This document shows, piece after piece, positions 27,181 to 35,850 of a stretch of DNA of 64,000 nt. This stretch comes from JAJCYL01 sp965206015 (GTDB lineage: Bacteria; Bacteroidota; Bacteroidia; Cytophagales; Cyclobacteriaceae). The translations under genes were made by a program, and so were the position numbers. How positions within the stretch are numbered: position 1 is the stretch's first letter; each line of letters starts with the position of its first letter. Under the pieces are notes generated by a model. The model had not been told where the DNA came from. It did not search any database and saw only the letters and a list, made by a program, of their open reading frames with translations. The stretch lies in NCBI GenBank assembly GCA_965206015.1, contig CBDBIW010000010.1, forward strand, positions 310,001 through 374,000, in the 5' to 3' direction.

Positions 27181-27206
27181 TAGCTATTTAGGATCCTAAA
27201 TGGCTA
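27181..27206. repeat. 26-bp inverted repeat before the GH3 start codon
   Basis: The 12-base arms TAGCTATTTAGG and CCTAAATGGCTA (one mismatch, G-U in RNA) meet around AT. On the minus strand this sits 4 bases before the TTG start of the GH3-type gene. It could be an operator, a hairpin limiting translation or a weak terminator for lptB. Confidence 0.5.
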
Positions 27207-27248
27207 ATATATCAATTACCGCGGTAACACTGATACGGGCGAGCTTAA

Positions 27249-27980
27249 TTAAATCTTTCTTTTTAATTGAAAATGTTTTCCCAGATAGACTCTGCGCACT
27301 TGTTCATCTGCTGCTAGTTCTTCTGCAGTGCCGGTTTTAAGCAGCTTGCCCTCGAACATCAGATAGGCCCTATCGGTTATCGAGAGTGTTTCATGGACAT
27401 TGTGATCAGTGATCAGTATGCCTATGTTTTTAGTCTTTAAACGTGCTACTATGGTTTGAATTTCTTCCACCGCAATAGGGTCAACTCCAGCAAAGGGTTC
27501 GTCAAGTAGTACAAATTTCGGATCAACTGCCAAAGCCCTGGCGATCTCAGTTCGGCGGCGTTCGCCTCCGGAAAGAACCATACCAAGATTCTTACGGACG
27601 TGCGTTAGGCTGAATTCTTCGAGCAGGACTTCAATTTTTTCCTTTTGCTTCTTTCTAGGGAGTTTGGTCATCTCAAGTACTGCCATTAAGTTCTCCTCAA
27701 CAGTTAACTTTCTAAAAACGGAGGCCTCCTGTGCCAAATAACCAATTCCTTTTTTGGCCCGCTTGTACATTGGAAGACCTGTTATGTCCTCCTTTTCAAG
27801 GAAAATTTTACCTTCATTTGGCTTGATTAGACCAACAATCATATAAAATGAAGTCGTCTTACCAGCTCCATTTGGTCCTAGAAGCCCGACTATTTCGCCT
27901 TGAAGTACTTCAACTGAAATGTCATTGACGACAGTTCTTCGTTTATACTTCTTAATTAAGTGTTCTGCCCTTAGCAACAT
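27249..27980 (-). CDS. lptB: LPS export ABC transporter ATPase LptB
   Basis: This cytoplasmic ATPase of 243 residues drives LPS extraction through LptF and LptG. Walker A GPNGAGKTTSFYM, the Q-loop region, LSGGERRRTEIARAL, Walker B FVLLDEPFAGVDP and the switch histidine ITDHNVHETLS are all present. The LptB-typical GYLAQEASVFRKLTVEENL is also visible. It lies 16 bases downstream of recJ in the same direction and upstream of the GH3-type gene, so the three may form one transcript. A matching LptF/G-type permease is at 4059-5135. Confidence 0.96.
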   Translation of the reverse strand: MLLRAEHLIKKYKRRTVVNDISVEVLQGEIVGLLGPNGAGKTTSFYMIVGLIKPNEGKIFLEKEDITGLPMYKRAKKGIGYLAQEASVFRKLTVEENLMAVLEMTKLPRKKQKEKIEVLLEEFSLTHVRKNLGMVLSGGERRRTEIARALAVDPKFVLLDEPFAGVDPIAVEEIQTIVARLKTKNIGILITDHNVHETLSITDRAYLMFEGKLLKTGTAEELAADEQVRRVYLGKHFQLKRKI

Positions 27981-27996
27981 AAGGCCGCAAATTTAA

Positions 27997-29703
27997 TCAT
28001 TCAAAGTGGATGTCTTTCACGTTGAGTTGCAATGACTTTTCTCCCATGTAGGTTGTATGCTGAATGTGATAGGCCAAGCTAAAGTGATCAGCCTTTGTGA
28101 GTTGGTCCTTGTAAGAAGCGAGATTAAAAGCTACAACCTCATAGGATTCTTTTCTATTTTTTTGACGGACGTGGAACTTCATATGTACTTCTTTCATAAT
28201 TCTAGGTTCACCAACTATAACCAGACCGGAAGAGGAGAATAAGGGCTCACTATTCCCCGGACCAAAAGGTCCAATTTGTTCAAGTACTTTATAGAAACGA
28301 AAATTGATTGCCTCAAGAGGCAATTCCAGATCTGTTGTAATTTTGGGATAAAGCGAATCCTCTGAGATTGTAGATCGTACTGTTTGCTCAAATTTCTCCT
28401 GAAAGGGCTGAATATCTTTCAGCTCCATGGTGAGACCTGCCGCAAATTGGTGACCTCCATATTGTTCTAATAAATCCGAACAAGAGGCAATGGCCTCATA
28501 GATATCAAAACCTTCTACTGAACGTGCCGATCCTGTTGCTTTGCCATTTGATTCAGTGAGGATTATTGTGGGTCGGTAATAATTTTCTATACACCGGGAT
28601 GCCACAATTCCGATTACTCCTTTGTGCCAGTCTTTATTGTACAGCACAGTGGAGCGTTTGCTGGGGTCGATTTGACCCCCTATACTTACCAGTGCCTCTT
28701 GAGTTATTTCTTTATCAAAGTCTTTCCTTTTGGTATTTTCAGTATTAATCTGACCGGCTAGTGCTTTTGCTTCTATTGCATTGTCAACCACTAATAGTTG
28801 GACAGCACTTTTGGCATGACCAATGCGGCCTGCTGCATTGATACGGGGACCAATACCAAAAACAACATCTTGTATATCCACTTCTTTGGATTTCAGGCCG
28901 CTAATTTCTTTGAGGGCAGCCAAACCAATCGAAGGTTTTTCACCAAGTTTCTTTAGTCCAAAATAAGCCAGCACCCTGTTTTCGTTGGTAATAGGAACTA
29001 GGTCTGATGCTATGCTGACAGCTACTAGATCCAAGTATTCATACAATTCATTTTGAGCAATGGCATTCTGCTGACAGAATGCTTGGAGTAGCTTGAATCC
29101 TACTCCGCAACCGGAAAGCCCATCAAATGGATAATTACAATCTTTCCTTTTAGGATCTAAGATGCAATAGGCGTCAGGTAATTGTTCTGCCGGTAAATGA
29201 TGGTCACAAATGATGAGATCAAGGCCTAATGCCTTAGCAAGTTTTGCGTTTTTGTAGGCCTTAATTCCACAATCTAAAGCGATTACTAGGTTAAAGTTCT
29301 GTTCGGAAGCCCGTCGAATTCCTTTTTCAGAAATACCATACCCTTCCTCATAGCGATCTGGAATGTAATAAGCAATGTCTGTGTGACCATGATTTTTAAG
29401 AAATCCGTAAGTTAATGCTACCGAGGTGGTTCCGTCAACGTCGTAATCTCCATAGACAAGAATTTTTTCTTTTTTGAATGAGGCATCATTGATACGCTCA
29501 ACCGCTTTTGCCATATCGGCCATTAAAAAAGGGTCGTGTAAATCGTTGAGGCTGGGCCTGAAAAAAGTTTTGGCTTGATCAAAATTATTAACCCCACGTT
29601 GAACGAGAATTGCGGCTAATGATCGGTTGACGTTTATTGAATGAGAAAGTGAAGTAATGGTCTCGCTATCTACAGGGGGGGGATATATCCAACGTTTCTT
29701 CAT
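27997..29703 (-). CDS. recJ: Single-stranded-DNA-specific exonuclease RecJ
   Basis: This 5'-3' exonuclease (about 568 residues) acts in recombination and mismatch repair. DHH-family motifs are in order: VYGDYDVDGTTSVAL, LVIALDCGIKAY, ICDHHLPAEQLPDAYCILDP, LSGCGVGFKLL, then the DHHA1 motif YGGHQFAAGLTME and a C-terminal OB-fold region. The length is normal. The ATG at 29703 is preferred over the TTG one codon earlier. It is probably in one transcript with lptB. Confidence 0.96.
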   Translation of the reverse strand: MKKRWIYPPPVDSETITSLSHSINVNRSLAAILVQRGVNNFDQAKTFFRPSLNDLHDPFLMADMAKAVERINDASFKKEKILVYGDYDVDGTTSVALTYGFLKNHGHTDIAYYIPDRYEEGYGISEKGIRRASEQNFNLVIALDCGIKAYKNAKLAKALGLDLIICDHHLPAEQLPDAYCILDPKRKDCNYPFDGLSGCGVGFKLLQAFCQQNAIAQNELYEYLDLVAVSIASDLVPITNENRVLAYFGLKKLGEKPSIGLAALKEISGLKSKEVDIQDVVFGIGPRINAAGRIGHAKSAVQLLVVDNAIEAKALAGQINTENTKRKDFDKEITQEALVSIGGQIDPSKRSTVLYNKDWHKGVIGIVASRCIENYYRPTIILTESNGKATGSARSVEGFDIYEAIASCSDLLEQYGGHQFAAGLTMELKDIQPFQEKFEQTVRSTISEDSLYPKITTDLELPLEAINFRFYKVLEQIGPFGPGNSEPLFSSSGLVIVGEPRIMKEVHMKFHVRQKNRKESYEVVAFNLASYKDQLTKADHFSLAYHIQHTTYMGEKSLQLNVKDIHFE

Positions 29704-29755
29704 CAAACAGAAAATTCAGTTATAAGTTATCAAGTAATACTGAATTATCCATTTC

Positions 29756-30877
29756 CTAATTGCTCTTTGCCAATACTGTTTCTTTAAAATTATTCAAATG
29801 ATTAATTAATGCTTCTTCCCAAGTTAAATCCGCATCCCACTGATTACCCAAATAAATCTCCTTATTTACAAATTGCTTCATATAGAACTTGAAAACAGGT
29901 GTGTTGGCTGGAAATTGCTCCAGTGTAGTCATTCCTTCTTCGATAGATTTTAGGGTGATATAGGCCGTTTCATTGTAATCAACATCATAGTTAAGAAGCT
30001 CTTTAATTGTTTTGCCGGTAGAATGAAGGTACATAAGTACGTAACTGAATTCTCTTCTATATAGGTGATCTTCACCCTCTGAGTAGTCTACTAACTCGTA
30101 TTTAAATGGATAGGTGGACATAATTCCTTCTAACTTTTGATTAGCTGAAGCTACTAAATTGTTGTATTGTGTGATCATTGATAATTTGTCTTCTGAAACG
30201 GTAGTGGAATCGAGATTATCAGGGAACTTGAATGTTGAGAATAAAGGAACCGCCAGCTTGCTAATTTTTAAATCACGGTTGAATGATTCATTTCTTCTTC
30301 CTTTCACCACATCAGTATCCGTAAAGAATTCAGGCTTGTCCAATATCAGAAAATTCGAATTAACAAGTTTATCAGCATAGATGTCTCTGCCCAGTTGAGC
30401 GATTATTTCACCGATAGTGTTGCGCTGTAGTCTATAGGCAGGTTGATTTAATTGAAGTAAACCTCCTTCTGTTCTTTCGGTTATTGTCAGGATTATTTCA
30501 TTGCCAAGAATAGTTTCCTTCTCATTCAAGAAAATGAGATTTTCAATTTGCCTATTATCCAATGGATTAATAAAACCAGCCTCTGCGTCTAACCCTGCAT
30601 TCAAGTCGTCGAAATTGTAATAAGCGACTGCATCAATGCCTATTTTTCTAAAACCTTCATGTACTGATTGGGCAAATTTTTTCCAATCTCCCCTGACAGG
30701 GTGGTCCCCCTTTTTATCAGGAACCTGAATATATACTGCCGTTCGGCTGGACAATAAATCCGGAGGAAGTTCATTTCGGGTGTTCAGCAATTTGAACTTA
30801 TCGATCGCTCCGGGCAAACTCTGAGACCACGAATGAAAATTAATAATAGAAAGAAGCAGTATAAAAAATTTTCTCAT
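29756..30877 (-). CDS. Exported protein of unknown function
   Basis: This protein of 373 residues has a signal peptide (MRKFFILLLSIINFHSWSQ). No recognised domain is seen. The body is a mixed alpha/beta sequence with no further membrane segment; features include SRTAVYIQVPDKKGDHPVRG early and VLMYLHSTGKTIKELLNY later. The absence of a lipobox suggests a periplasmic protein. It is 53 bases from recJ in the same direction but upstream of it, so co-transcription is possible. I believe related proteins occur in other Cytophagales, but no role is known. Confidence 0.75.
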   Translation of the reverse strand: MRKFFILLLSIINFHSWSQSLPGAIDKFKLLNTRNELPPDLLSSRTAVYIQVPDKKGDHPVRGDWKKFAQSVHEGFRKIGIDAVAYYNFDDLNAGLDAEAGFINPLDNRQIENLIFLNEKETILGNEIILTITERTEGGLLQLNQPAYRLQRNTIGEIIAQLGRDIYADKLVNSNFLILDKPEFFTDTDVVKGRRNESFNRDLKISKLAVPLFSTFKFPDNLDSTTVSEDKLSMITQYNNLVASANQKLEGIMSTYPFKYELVDYSEGEDHLYRREFSYVLMYLHSTGKTIKELLNYDVDYNETAYITLKSIEEGMTTLEQFPANTPVFKFYMKQFVNKEIYLGNQWDADLTWEEALINHLNNFKETVLAKSN

Positions 30878-30994
30878 GAAATGTTATCATCACAGGTATT
30901 TAACGAGCAAAGATGGCTAATTAGTAAATATGTTCATTATAAATTTGAATTGATAAAAACAGCCATTAGGTGAATAAGTACTGCCACCCAAATT

Positions 30995-31430
30995 ATGAGA
31001 TCATTACAATTGTTCTTCTTCCTTTTATCATTCGGTCTCAATGGACCAAATTGTTTTCAATGTGAATTTTGATATGGTTAGCAGAAGTAAAAGCAATGAA
31101 AGATTTGCGAGCGGCACTTGTCACAACCCTGAATTCAAAGATATTATTCGTGATTGGAGGGAACACTACCAAATAAAGATCCGGTCGGGACATGATAATC
31201 CAGGGGATAAGACAAATGACTGAACTAACTCTTCAGATCATGCTGCATTCCGTCAATTGGGGATACCATACCTATATTTTGGTGTGGAAGACCACGAGGA
31301 TTATCACAAATCAACTGATAGCTATGACAAGACTGATTTTGAGTTCTCTGGCAATGTGGCCAATGTGCTATCAGATTTGGTGCTTAGATTAGATAGTTTG
31401 GAACTAAGAGAGGTATTCAATAAGAATTGA
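30995..31430 (+). pseudogene. M28-family metallopeptidase, C-terminal remnant
   Basis: A signal-like start (MRSLQLFFFLLSFGLN) at 30995 soon closes. In another frame the sequence reads IVFNVNFDMVSRSKSNERFA, then GHDNPGDKTND, a stop, and after a frameshift SSDHAAFRQLGIPYLYFGVE followed by DHEDYHKSTDSYDK and a helical C-terminus ending EVFNKN. These are the metal-binding and C-terminal blocks of M28 aminopeptidases. The N-terminal half is deleted. It lies just before tag, without effect on that gene. Confidence 0.8.
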
Positions 31431-31433
31431 GTT

Positions 31434-31994
31434 ATGAAGAGATGTCAATGGGTTGAAAATTCTTTTCCGGAATATATCAAATATCACGACGATGAATGGG
31501 GTGTACCTGTTCATTGCGATAAGGTTCACTTCGAATTTCTCATTTTGGAAGGTGCTCAAGCCGGACTTAGCTGGAGTACAATTCTAAAAAGGAGAGATGG
31601 TTACAGAAAAGCATTCGCCGATTTTGATGTAGAGAAGGTAGCTAGTTTTGATCAGAAAAAAATAGAACACTTGCTTCAAGACTCCGGCATTATAAGGAAC
31701 AAATTAAAAGTAAATGCAGCAGTGACCAATGCAAGACTATTCATAAATGTGCAAGAGAAGATTGGGTCTTTTAACGACTACATTTGGTCTTTTGTTGGTG
31801 GTAAACCAATCGTTAATCAATGGAAAAAAAATAGTGACGTACCTGCCAACACAAAAGAATCGGATCATTTGAGCAAGGATTTGAAGAAACGAGGTTTTAA
31901 ATTTGTGGGGAGCACGATTATGTATGCTCACATGCAAGCTGTTGGTTTGGTAAATGATCACACTGTCGATTGTTTTAGACACAATCAAGTTTAG
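31434..31994 (+). CDS. tag: DNA-3-methyladenine glycosylase I
   Basis: This protein of 186 residues removes 3-methyladenine from alkylated DNA in base excision repair. The N-terminal RCQWV...YHDDEWG, the conserved LEGAQAGLSWSTILKRR and the C-terminal VGLVNDHTVDCFRH supply the Tag zinc site (Cys4, a His near residue 18 and the H-x3-C pair at the end). Length is typical. It follows the M28 relic by 3 bases. Confidence 0.95.
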   Translation: MKRCQWVENSFPEYIKYHDDEWGVPVHCDKVHFEFLILEGAQAGLSWSTILKRRDGYRKAFADFDVEKVASFDQKKIEHLLQDSGIIRNKLKVNAAVTNARLFINVQEKIGSFNDYIWSFVGGKPIVNQWKKNSDVPANTKESDHLSKDLKKRGFKFVGSTIMYAHMQAVGLVNDHTVDCFRHNQV

Positions 31995-32058
31995 ATTTTC
32001 TGATCAGTTACGATTTATCATGCAGATCGCTATTTTTATTCTGATTAATTAAAATATC

Positions 32059-32463
32059 ATGCTAGTTCCAGGAGATCGGTACGAGAAGAAATTCAGTTTC
32101 ACACAAGATCAAGTCAATCAATTTGCAGAACTGTCAGGTGATAAAAACCCACTGCATATTAATCTCCAATATGCAGCGGAAAGTTCATTTGGAAAAACGA
32201 TAGTTCACGGAGTGCTCACCATTAGTATTTTTTCTCAGATTATAGGAATGGAATTCCCAGGTGCTGGAACAATATATTTAGGCCAGGAACTTCAGTTTAA
32301 AAGACCAGTTTTTGTTGGAGAAAAATACAGGGCAGAATTGGAGGTGATTGAAACAATTGAGGGAAAACACATTGCTGCTATCAAAACCCGCATTTTCGAT
32401 CCCAACAATAAAATAGCTCTTGAAGGGATCGCCAAAGTAAAAAACAGGGAAAAAATAGCGTGA
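32059..32463 (+). CDS. MaoC-like (R)-specific enoyl-CoA hydratase
   Basis: This hot-dog-fold hydratase (134 residues) carries the hydratase-2 catalytic motif LSGDKNPLHIN with Asp and His, followed by FGKTIVHGVLTISIFSQIIG. It is the size of PhaJ-type monofunctional enzymes that interconvert enoyl-CoA and (R)-3-hydroxyacyl-CoA. No other fatty-acid or polyhydroxyalkanoate gene lies next to it. It is transcribed with tag or on its own (64-base gap). Confidence 0.9.
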   Translation: MLVPGDRYEKKFSFTQDQVNQFAELSGDKNPLHINLQYAAESSFGKTIVHGVLTISIFSQIIGMEFPGAGTIYLGQELQFKRPVFVGEKYRAELEVIETIEGKHIAAIKTRIFDPNNKIALEGIAKVKNREKIA

Positions 32464-32469
32464 CTATTG

Positions 32470-32803
32470 CCCCCTACCCTCATTCATTGATTTCGCCAAA
32501 ATTTATTTTTCGTTCTTTTTGTAATTTCCTTATTCAGTCAGCGGCTCGCCTGGTCACTATCTGATAAGCCCAGGAGGGAAACACCGCAGAATCTTTTAGT
32601 TGATGGAGACCTTTTATAATCCCCTGCCAACTTTCCTGCACCACATCATTTGCGGCCTCTTTATCTCGAGTTAATCGATAAGCTTGCCGAACTAATTTTG
32701 GATGCCACCTCCTGGCCAACAGGTTGGCAGCACTCTTGTTGTCCCCTCTTTGACTCTGAATTACCAGCCATTATTCGATCAGAATATTTTTGTTGACTGT
32801 CAT
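32470..32803 (-). pseudogene. ECF sigma factor, decayed
   Basis: Reading the minus strand from an ATG at 32803 gives MTVNKNILIE-stop-WLVIQSQRGDNKSAANLL. The clear sigma region 2 follows: RRWHPKLVRQAYRLTRDKEA, NDVVQESWQGIIKGL and FPSWAYQIVTRRAAD. There are two nonsense codons: one at codon 11, and a TGA where AAD-W-IRK is expected, after which IRKLQKERKI continues in frame. Region 4 is missing. It cannot encode a working sigma factor. Confidence 0.8.
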
Positions 32804-33079
32804 GAAATAGCTGCAGTTAAACCAGATCATCAGTAGTATAAATGCCCATTCGACATTCAATACCAAGAAATGGGAATGACTCAGTTTTATCGATTTTTAT
32901 CAATTGATGCACGGGGTGGTCTTCCACCCTCCCGGCAAAGGAGAATATCAAAAGTATATTCCCCTAATCCGTTATGCTAATTAGCACAACGGGCTCCATG
33001 AGTTAATTTTAATAACCTTTTGGGGTAAGTTCGGTTTTCTTGGACAGTGGTGAGATCAATTAAAAGATTGCACTGCAGC
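32804..33079. other. Gene-free stretch with a hairpin cluster
   Basis: No intact gene is seen. Between 32914 and 32992 lie three successive inverted repeats: GGGTGG-TCTT-CCACCC (32914-32929), GAATAT...ATATTC (32943-32961) and the near-perfect 24-mer at 32969-32992 with arms CCGTTATGCTAA / TTAGCACAACGG. A structured RNA, an operator or relic sequence are all possible. Confidence 0.45.
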
Positions 33080-33110
33080 TTTGATAAAAACAATAATGAA
33101 ATTATAATTG
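33080..33110 (+). promoter_or_regulatory. Bacteroidota-type promoter of rpsT
   Basis: TTTG at 33080-33083 and TATAATTG at 33103-33110 are spaced by 19 bases, close to the TTTG-N19-TAnnTTTG consensus (one mismatch). It lies 22 bases before the ATG. Confidence 0.5.
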
Positions 33111-33132
33111 CAGTCCTGAAAATTGAGAGTAG

Positions 33133-33384
33133 ATGGCAAATCATAAATCGGCCTTAAAGAGAATAAGGAGTAACGAAACCAAAAGGGTGAGAAACAGGTA
33201 TCAATTGAAGACTACCCGCACCTATGTGAAAAGGTTACAAGGAACGACCACCAAATCAGAAGCTGAGGAATTACTTCCTAAGGTCTGTAGCATGATTGAT
33301 AAACTTGCCAAAAAGAATATCATTCATTCAAATAAAGCCAGTAATCAGAAATCGAATCTTACAAGATTTGTAGCCGGATTATAA
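33133..33384 (+). CDS. rpsT: 30S ribosomal protein S20
   Basis: This basic 83-residue protein opens MANHKSALKRIRSNETKRVR and closes IHSNKASNQKSNLTRFVAGL, the full S20 pattern. It binds 16S rRNA early in 30S assembly. It has its own promoter and a strong terminator, so it is a single-gene unit. Confidence 0.97.
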   Translation: MANHKSALKRIRSNETKRVRNRYQLKTTRTYVKRLQGTTTKSEAEELLPKVCSMIDKLAKKNIIHSNKASNQKSNLTRFVAGL

Positions 33385-33408
33385 AAACATAACTCATTAA
33401 ATGTACGA

Positions 33409-33436
33409 ACCCCGTCTTTTAGATGGGGTTTTTGTT
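33409..33436 (+). terminator. Rho-independent terminator of rpsT
   Basis: The stem AACCCCGTCT / AGATGGGGTT (one G-U pair) with a TTT loop is followed by TTTGTTTT. It covers the upstream possible starts of the radC frame, favouring the later ATG at 33483. Confidence 0.85.
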
Positions 33437-33482
33437 TTCTATGACTAAATCTACTTTTATTGCCGATAGGAATTCAGACAAT

Positions 33483-34187
33483 ATGCCTATAACCCATTAT
33501 TCCACAAATCTCGGTATCAAAAACTGGGCTGAGGAAGATAGACCACGAGAAAAATTGTTGCTAAAAGGCAGAAGTAGCCTTTCTGACGCTGAATTAATCG
33601 GGATTCTCATCTCTTCGGGAACAAAGAAATTGAGTGCTGTTGATTTATCGAAACAAATTCTCGCATCAGCAGAAAATGATTTAAACCAATTAGCACAACT
33701 TTCTATTAAGGATCTATTAGAATTTAAAGGTATTGGAGAAGCCAAAGCTATTAGTATTGTAGCTGCTTTAGAACTTGGTCGTCGACGAAAAGAAACTGTC
33801 TCTTCTATTAAGCCAAAAATTAATTCACCTGGTGATGTCTACGCTTTGATGAAACCCCACTTACTTGATTTAGAAAAAGAGGAATTTTGGATTATCCTCT
33901 TAAACAGAGCCAATTATGTTATTAAAACTGTACTCATCAGTTCAGGTGGAATCTCGGGTACGACTGTTGATCCGAGAGTGATTTTTAAAGAGTCAATCGA
34001 GAATTTAGCAAGTGGGATAATTCTCATTCATAATCATCCCTCTGACAATTTGAAACCAAGTCAATCCGACTTACAGCTAACTCGAAAGTTAACGGAGGGT
34101 GGTAATTTCCTGGATTCTCCAATTTTAGACCACATTATCTTTAGCAACAATGGTTTCTATAGCTTTAAAGATGGAGGTCATTTATGA
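33483..34187 (+). CDS. radC: RadC-family JAB-domain protein
   Basis: This protein of about 234 residues has an N-terminal UPF0758 helical domain (NWAEEDRPREKLLLKGRSSL), a helix-hairpin-helix (LLEFKGIGEAKAISIVAALE) and a C-terminal MPN/JAB domain with the metal motif HNHPSDNLKPSQSD. It was once linked to DNA repair, but the role is unsettled. An earlier ATG (33423) falls in the rpsT terminator, so 33483 is chosen. The stop overlaps the next start by 4 bases. Confidence 0.93.
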   Translation: MPITHYSTNLGIKNWAEEDRPREKLLLKGRSSLSDAELIGILISSGTKKLSAVDLSKQILASAENDLNQLAQLSIKDLLEFKGIGEAKAISIVAALELGRRRKETVSSIKPKINSPGDVYALMKPHLLDLEKEEFWIILLNRANYVIKTVLISSGGISGTTVDPRVIFKESIENLASGIILIHNHPSDNLKPSQSDLQLTRKLTEGGNFLDSPILDHIIFSNNGFYSFKDGGHL

Positions 34188-34822
34188 GTAAAATAAATCC
34201 CACAACCCGTCTGGTCAAGGTAATGGTCATTTCGGCCGGAGTCGTACTTGCCTTTATGTTTTATTTTCACAATCAAAGTATGGTGGATAAAAAGAACTAT
34301 GTGAAAATTATCGAGGAAAAGAGATTCAAGAGTGACAAATTTATGCGCACCTCCGCGTCCTCCCCTTTTAAAGACAGCCTACGAGATTCCTATCATGGAC
34401 TGAATCACTTTGATCCAGATTTAAAATATCGCGTTCAAGCCTTAATAGTTCCAATTGAGGTCAAAGATCAATTGATCATCCCAACTAGTGACGGTCTAAA
34501 GCAGCGATATCAGAAATTTGCCTACGCTGAGTTCAAGCTGGACGGAGAACGGCACAGGTTGTTGCTTCTAAAACCGCTTGGCTTCGGCCAGAAAGATGTA
34601 ATATTTACTGCTTTCGTTGATGCAACTAGCGGTGAAACTACATATGGAGGAGGTCGTTATTTAGATCTCGGCTTCAAAATGGCTAAACAAATCACCATTG
34701 ACTTTAATTTGGCGTATAATCCATATTGTGCATATAACCCGACATTCAGTTGTCCATTGCCTCCAAAAGAGAATATTTTGTCCATTCCAATCCTGGCTGG
34801 AGAAAAGAATTATAATGAATAG
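34184..34822 (+). CDS. DUF1684-family protein
   Basis: This protein of 212 residues has one N-terminal membrane helix (about 11-27) and a DUF1684 body. YRVQALIVPIEV and the conserved end GGGRYLDLGF, DFNLAYNPYCAYNPTFSCPL and GEKNY are visible. DUF1684 proteins have no firm function. The start overlaps the radC stop (ATGA), indicating translational coupling. The helix suggests an inner-membrane-anchored periplasmic domain. Confidence 0.9.
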   Translation: MSKINPTTRLVKVMVISAGVVLAFMFYFHNQSMVDKKNYVKIIEEKRFKSDKFMRTSASSPFKDSLRDSYHGLNHFDPDLKYRVQALIVPIEVKDQLIIPTSDGLKQRYQKFAYAEFKLDGERHRLLLLKPLGFGQKDVIFTAFVDATSGETTYGGGRYLDLGFKMAKQITIDFNLAYNPYCAYNPTFSCPLPPKENILSIPILAGEKNYNE

Positions 34823-34876
34823 GCTGGGAGGAATAGACCAACTCGTGTGACTTTTTTATATTGAAAAAAGAAAATT

Positions 34877-35731
34877 ATGCCTACCCTCTGGAAATTCATA
34901 CAACTTCAAGATGTTGGTCTTTTAACCAATGCTCGTGAACAAGTGCATCAGGCCTCTCAAATAGTTGCTGCAGTTGGCAGAACATATAATCCCAAGACAA
35001 AAGATGACCATTTCGCCAGTTTTCTATGGAATGATCACCGAGAAATGCTGCAGGGCTATGTAATTGAAGGGGAAGTGAATTTCAATGCCGCATTAGACAT
35101 CAAAACATTGAGTATCCATTTACTTGACTCCTCAGGTGAAACTTTAAATAGCTTCGAATTAGATGGTAGAACTCAGCAACAGTCTTTGATATGGCTCGAG
35201 GAACAGCTAGTCAAATTAGGGCTGAACGGGAATTCTCTGACTGTTCAACTTCCATATGAAATACCATCATATCCAACTGCAAAAGGAAAAGAATTCCAGA
35301 TGGAAACCCCTAAAGCTTTCACAGAATTATCGAATTATTTCTCGAATACCAACCTGGTTGTAAAAGCAGTCATAGGTAGTGATGTTAACACTTCTCCTAT
35401 AACTTGCTGGCCTCATCACTTCGATATTGCGTCTTTGATAACTGTAAGCGATACCGGAGATCCTGAGACCTCGAGCAGCATTGCCATTGGAATGTCCCCC
35501 GGTGACACCGGATATAACGAACCTTATTTTTATTTGACTCCCTGGCCATACCCGAATATTTCCAGCCTTCCAGAGACGCATGGCCTCGGAAAATGGCACA
35601 CCGACGGATGGGTAGGCGGAGTTTTGACAGCTACTGAATTGGTGTCAAATTCTGAAATAAATAATCAAGAACTGCTGGTTAAAAAGTTTCTTGAAAATGG
35701 GATTGGCACACTTCTAAAATTAATGAAATAA
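34877..35731 (+). CDS. Conserved protein of unknown function (284 residues)
   Basis: No signal peptide or membrane helix is seen, so it is probably cytoplasmic. The most distinctive block is ITCWPHHFDIASLITV, followed by GMSPGDTGYNEPYFYLTPWP and GLGKWHTDGWVGGVLTATEL. The dense Trp/His/Tyr content suggests a metal- or ligand-binding pocket. The EPYFYxTPWPYP stretch is reminiscent of DUF5996, but the rest does not fit well. It is 54 bases from the DUF1684 gene and may share its transcript. Confidence 0.7.
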   Translation: MPTLWKFIQLQDVGLLTNAREQVHQASQIVAAVGRTYNPKTKDDHFASFLWNDHREMLQGYVIEGEVNFNAALDIKTLSIHLLDSSGETLNSFELDGRTQQQSLIWLEEQLVKLGLNGNSLTVQLPYEIPSYPTAKGKEFQMETPKAFTELSNYFSNTNLVVKAVIGSDVNTSPITCWPHHFDIASLITVSDTGDPETSSSIAIGMSPGDTGYNEPYFYLTPWPYPNISSLPETHGLGKWHTDGWVGGVLTATELVSNSEINNQELLVKKFLENGIGTLLKLMK

Positions 35732-35750
35732 CTCATCTGACCTCTTTTTC

Positions 35751-35806
35751 TAAAAAAAACCGCCAAAACCTTGATAAGGTTTTCTGCGTTGGTTACCTTG
35801 TTAAAC
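35751..35806 (+). terminator. Hairpin after the 284-residue unknown
   Basis: The core AAAACCTT-GAT-AAGGTTTT (35765-35783) is extended outward by AACCGC...GCGTTGGTT. There is no clean T-run after it, so terminator function is probable, not certain. Confidence 0.5.
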
Positions 35807-35850
35807 ACAGTACCAATTAATACCTTTACCTGACTCTACATATTTCAAAG

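Noticed and set aside
32804..33132. tRNA or known riboswitch in the hairpin-rich gap
   Set aside because: No TPsiC-like GGTTCGAATCC block, anticodon arm or recognisable riboswitch core was found.
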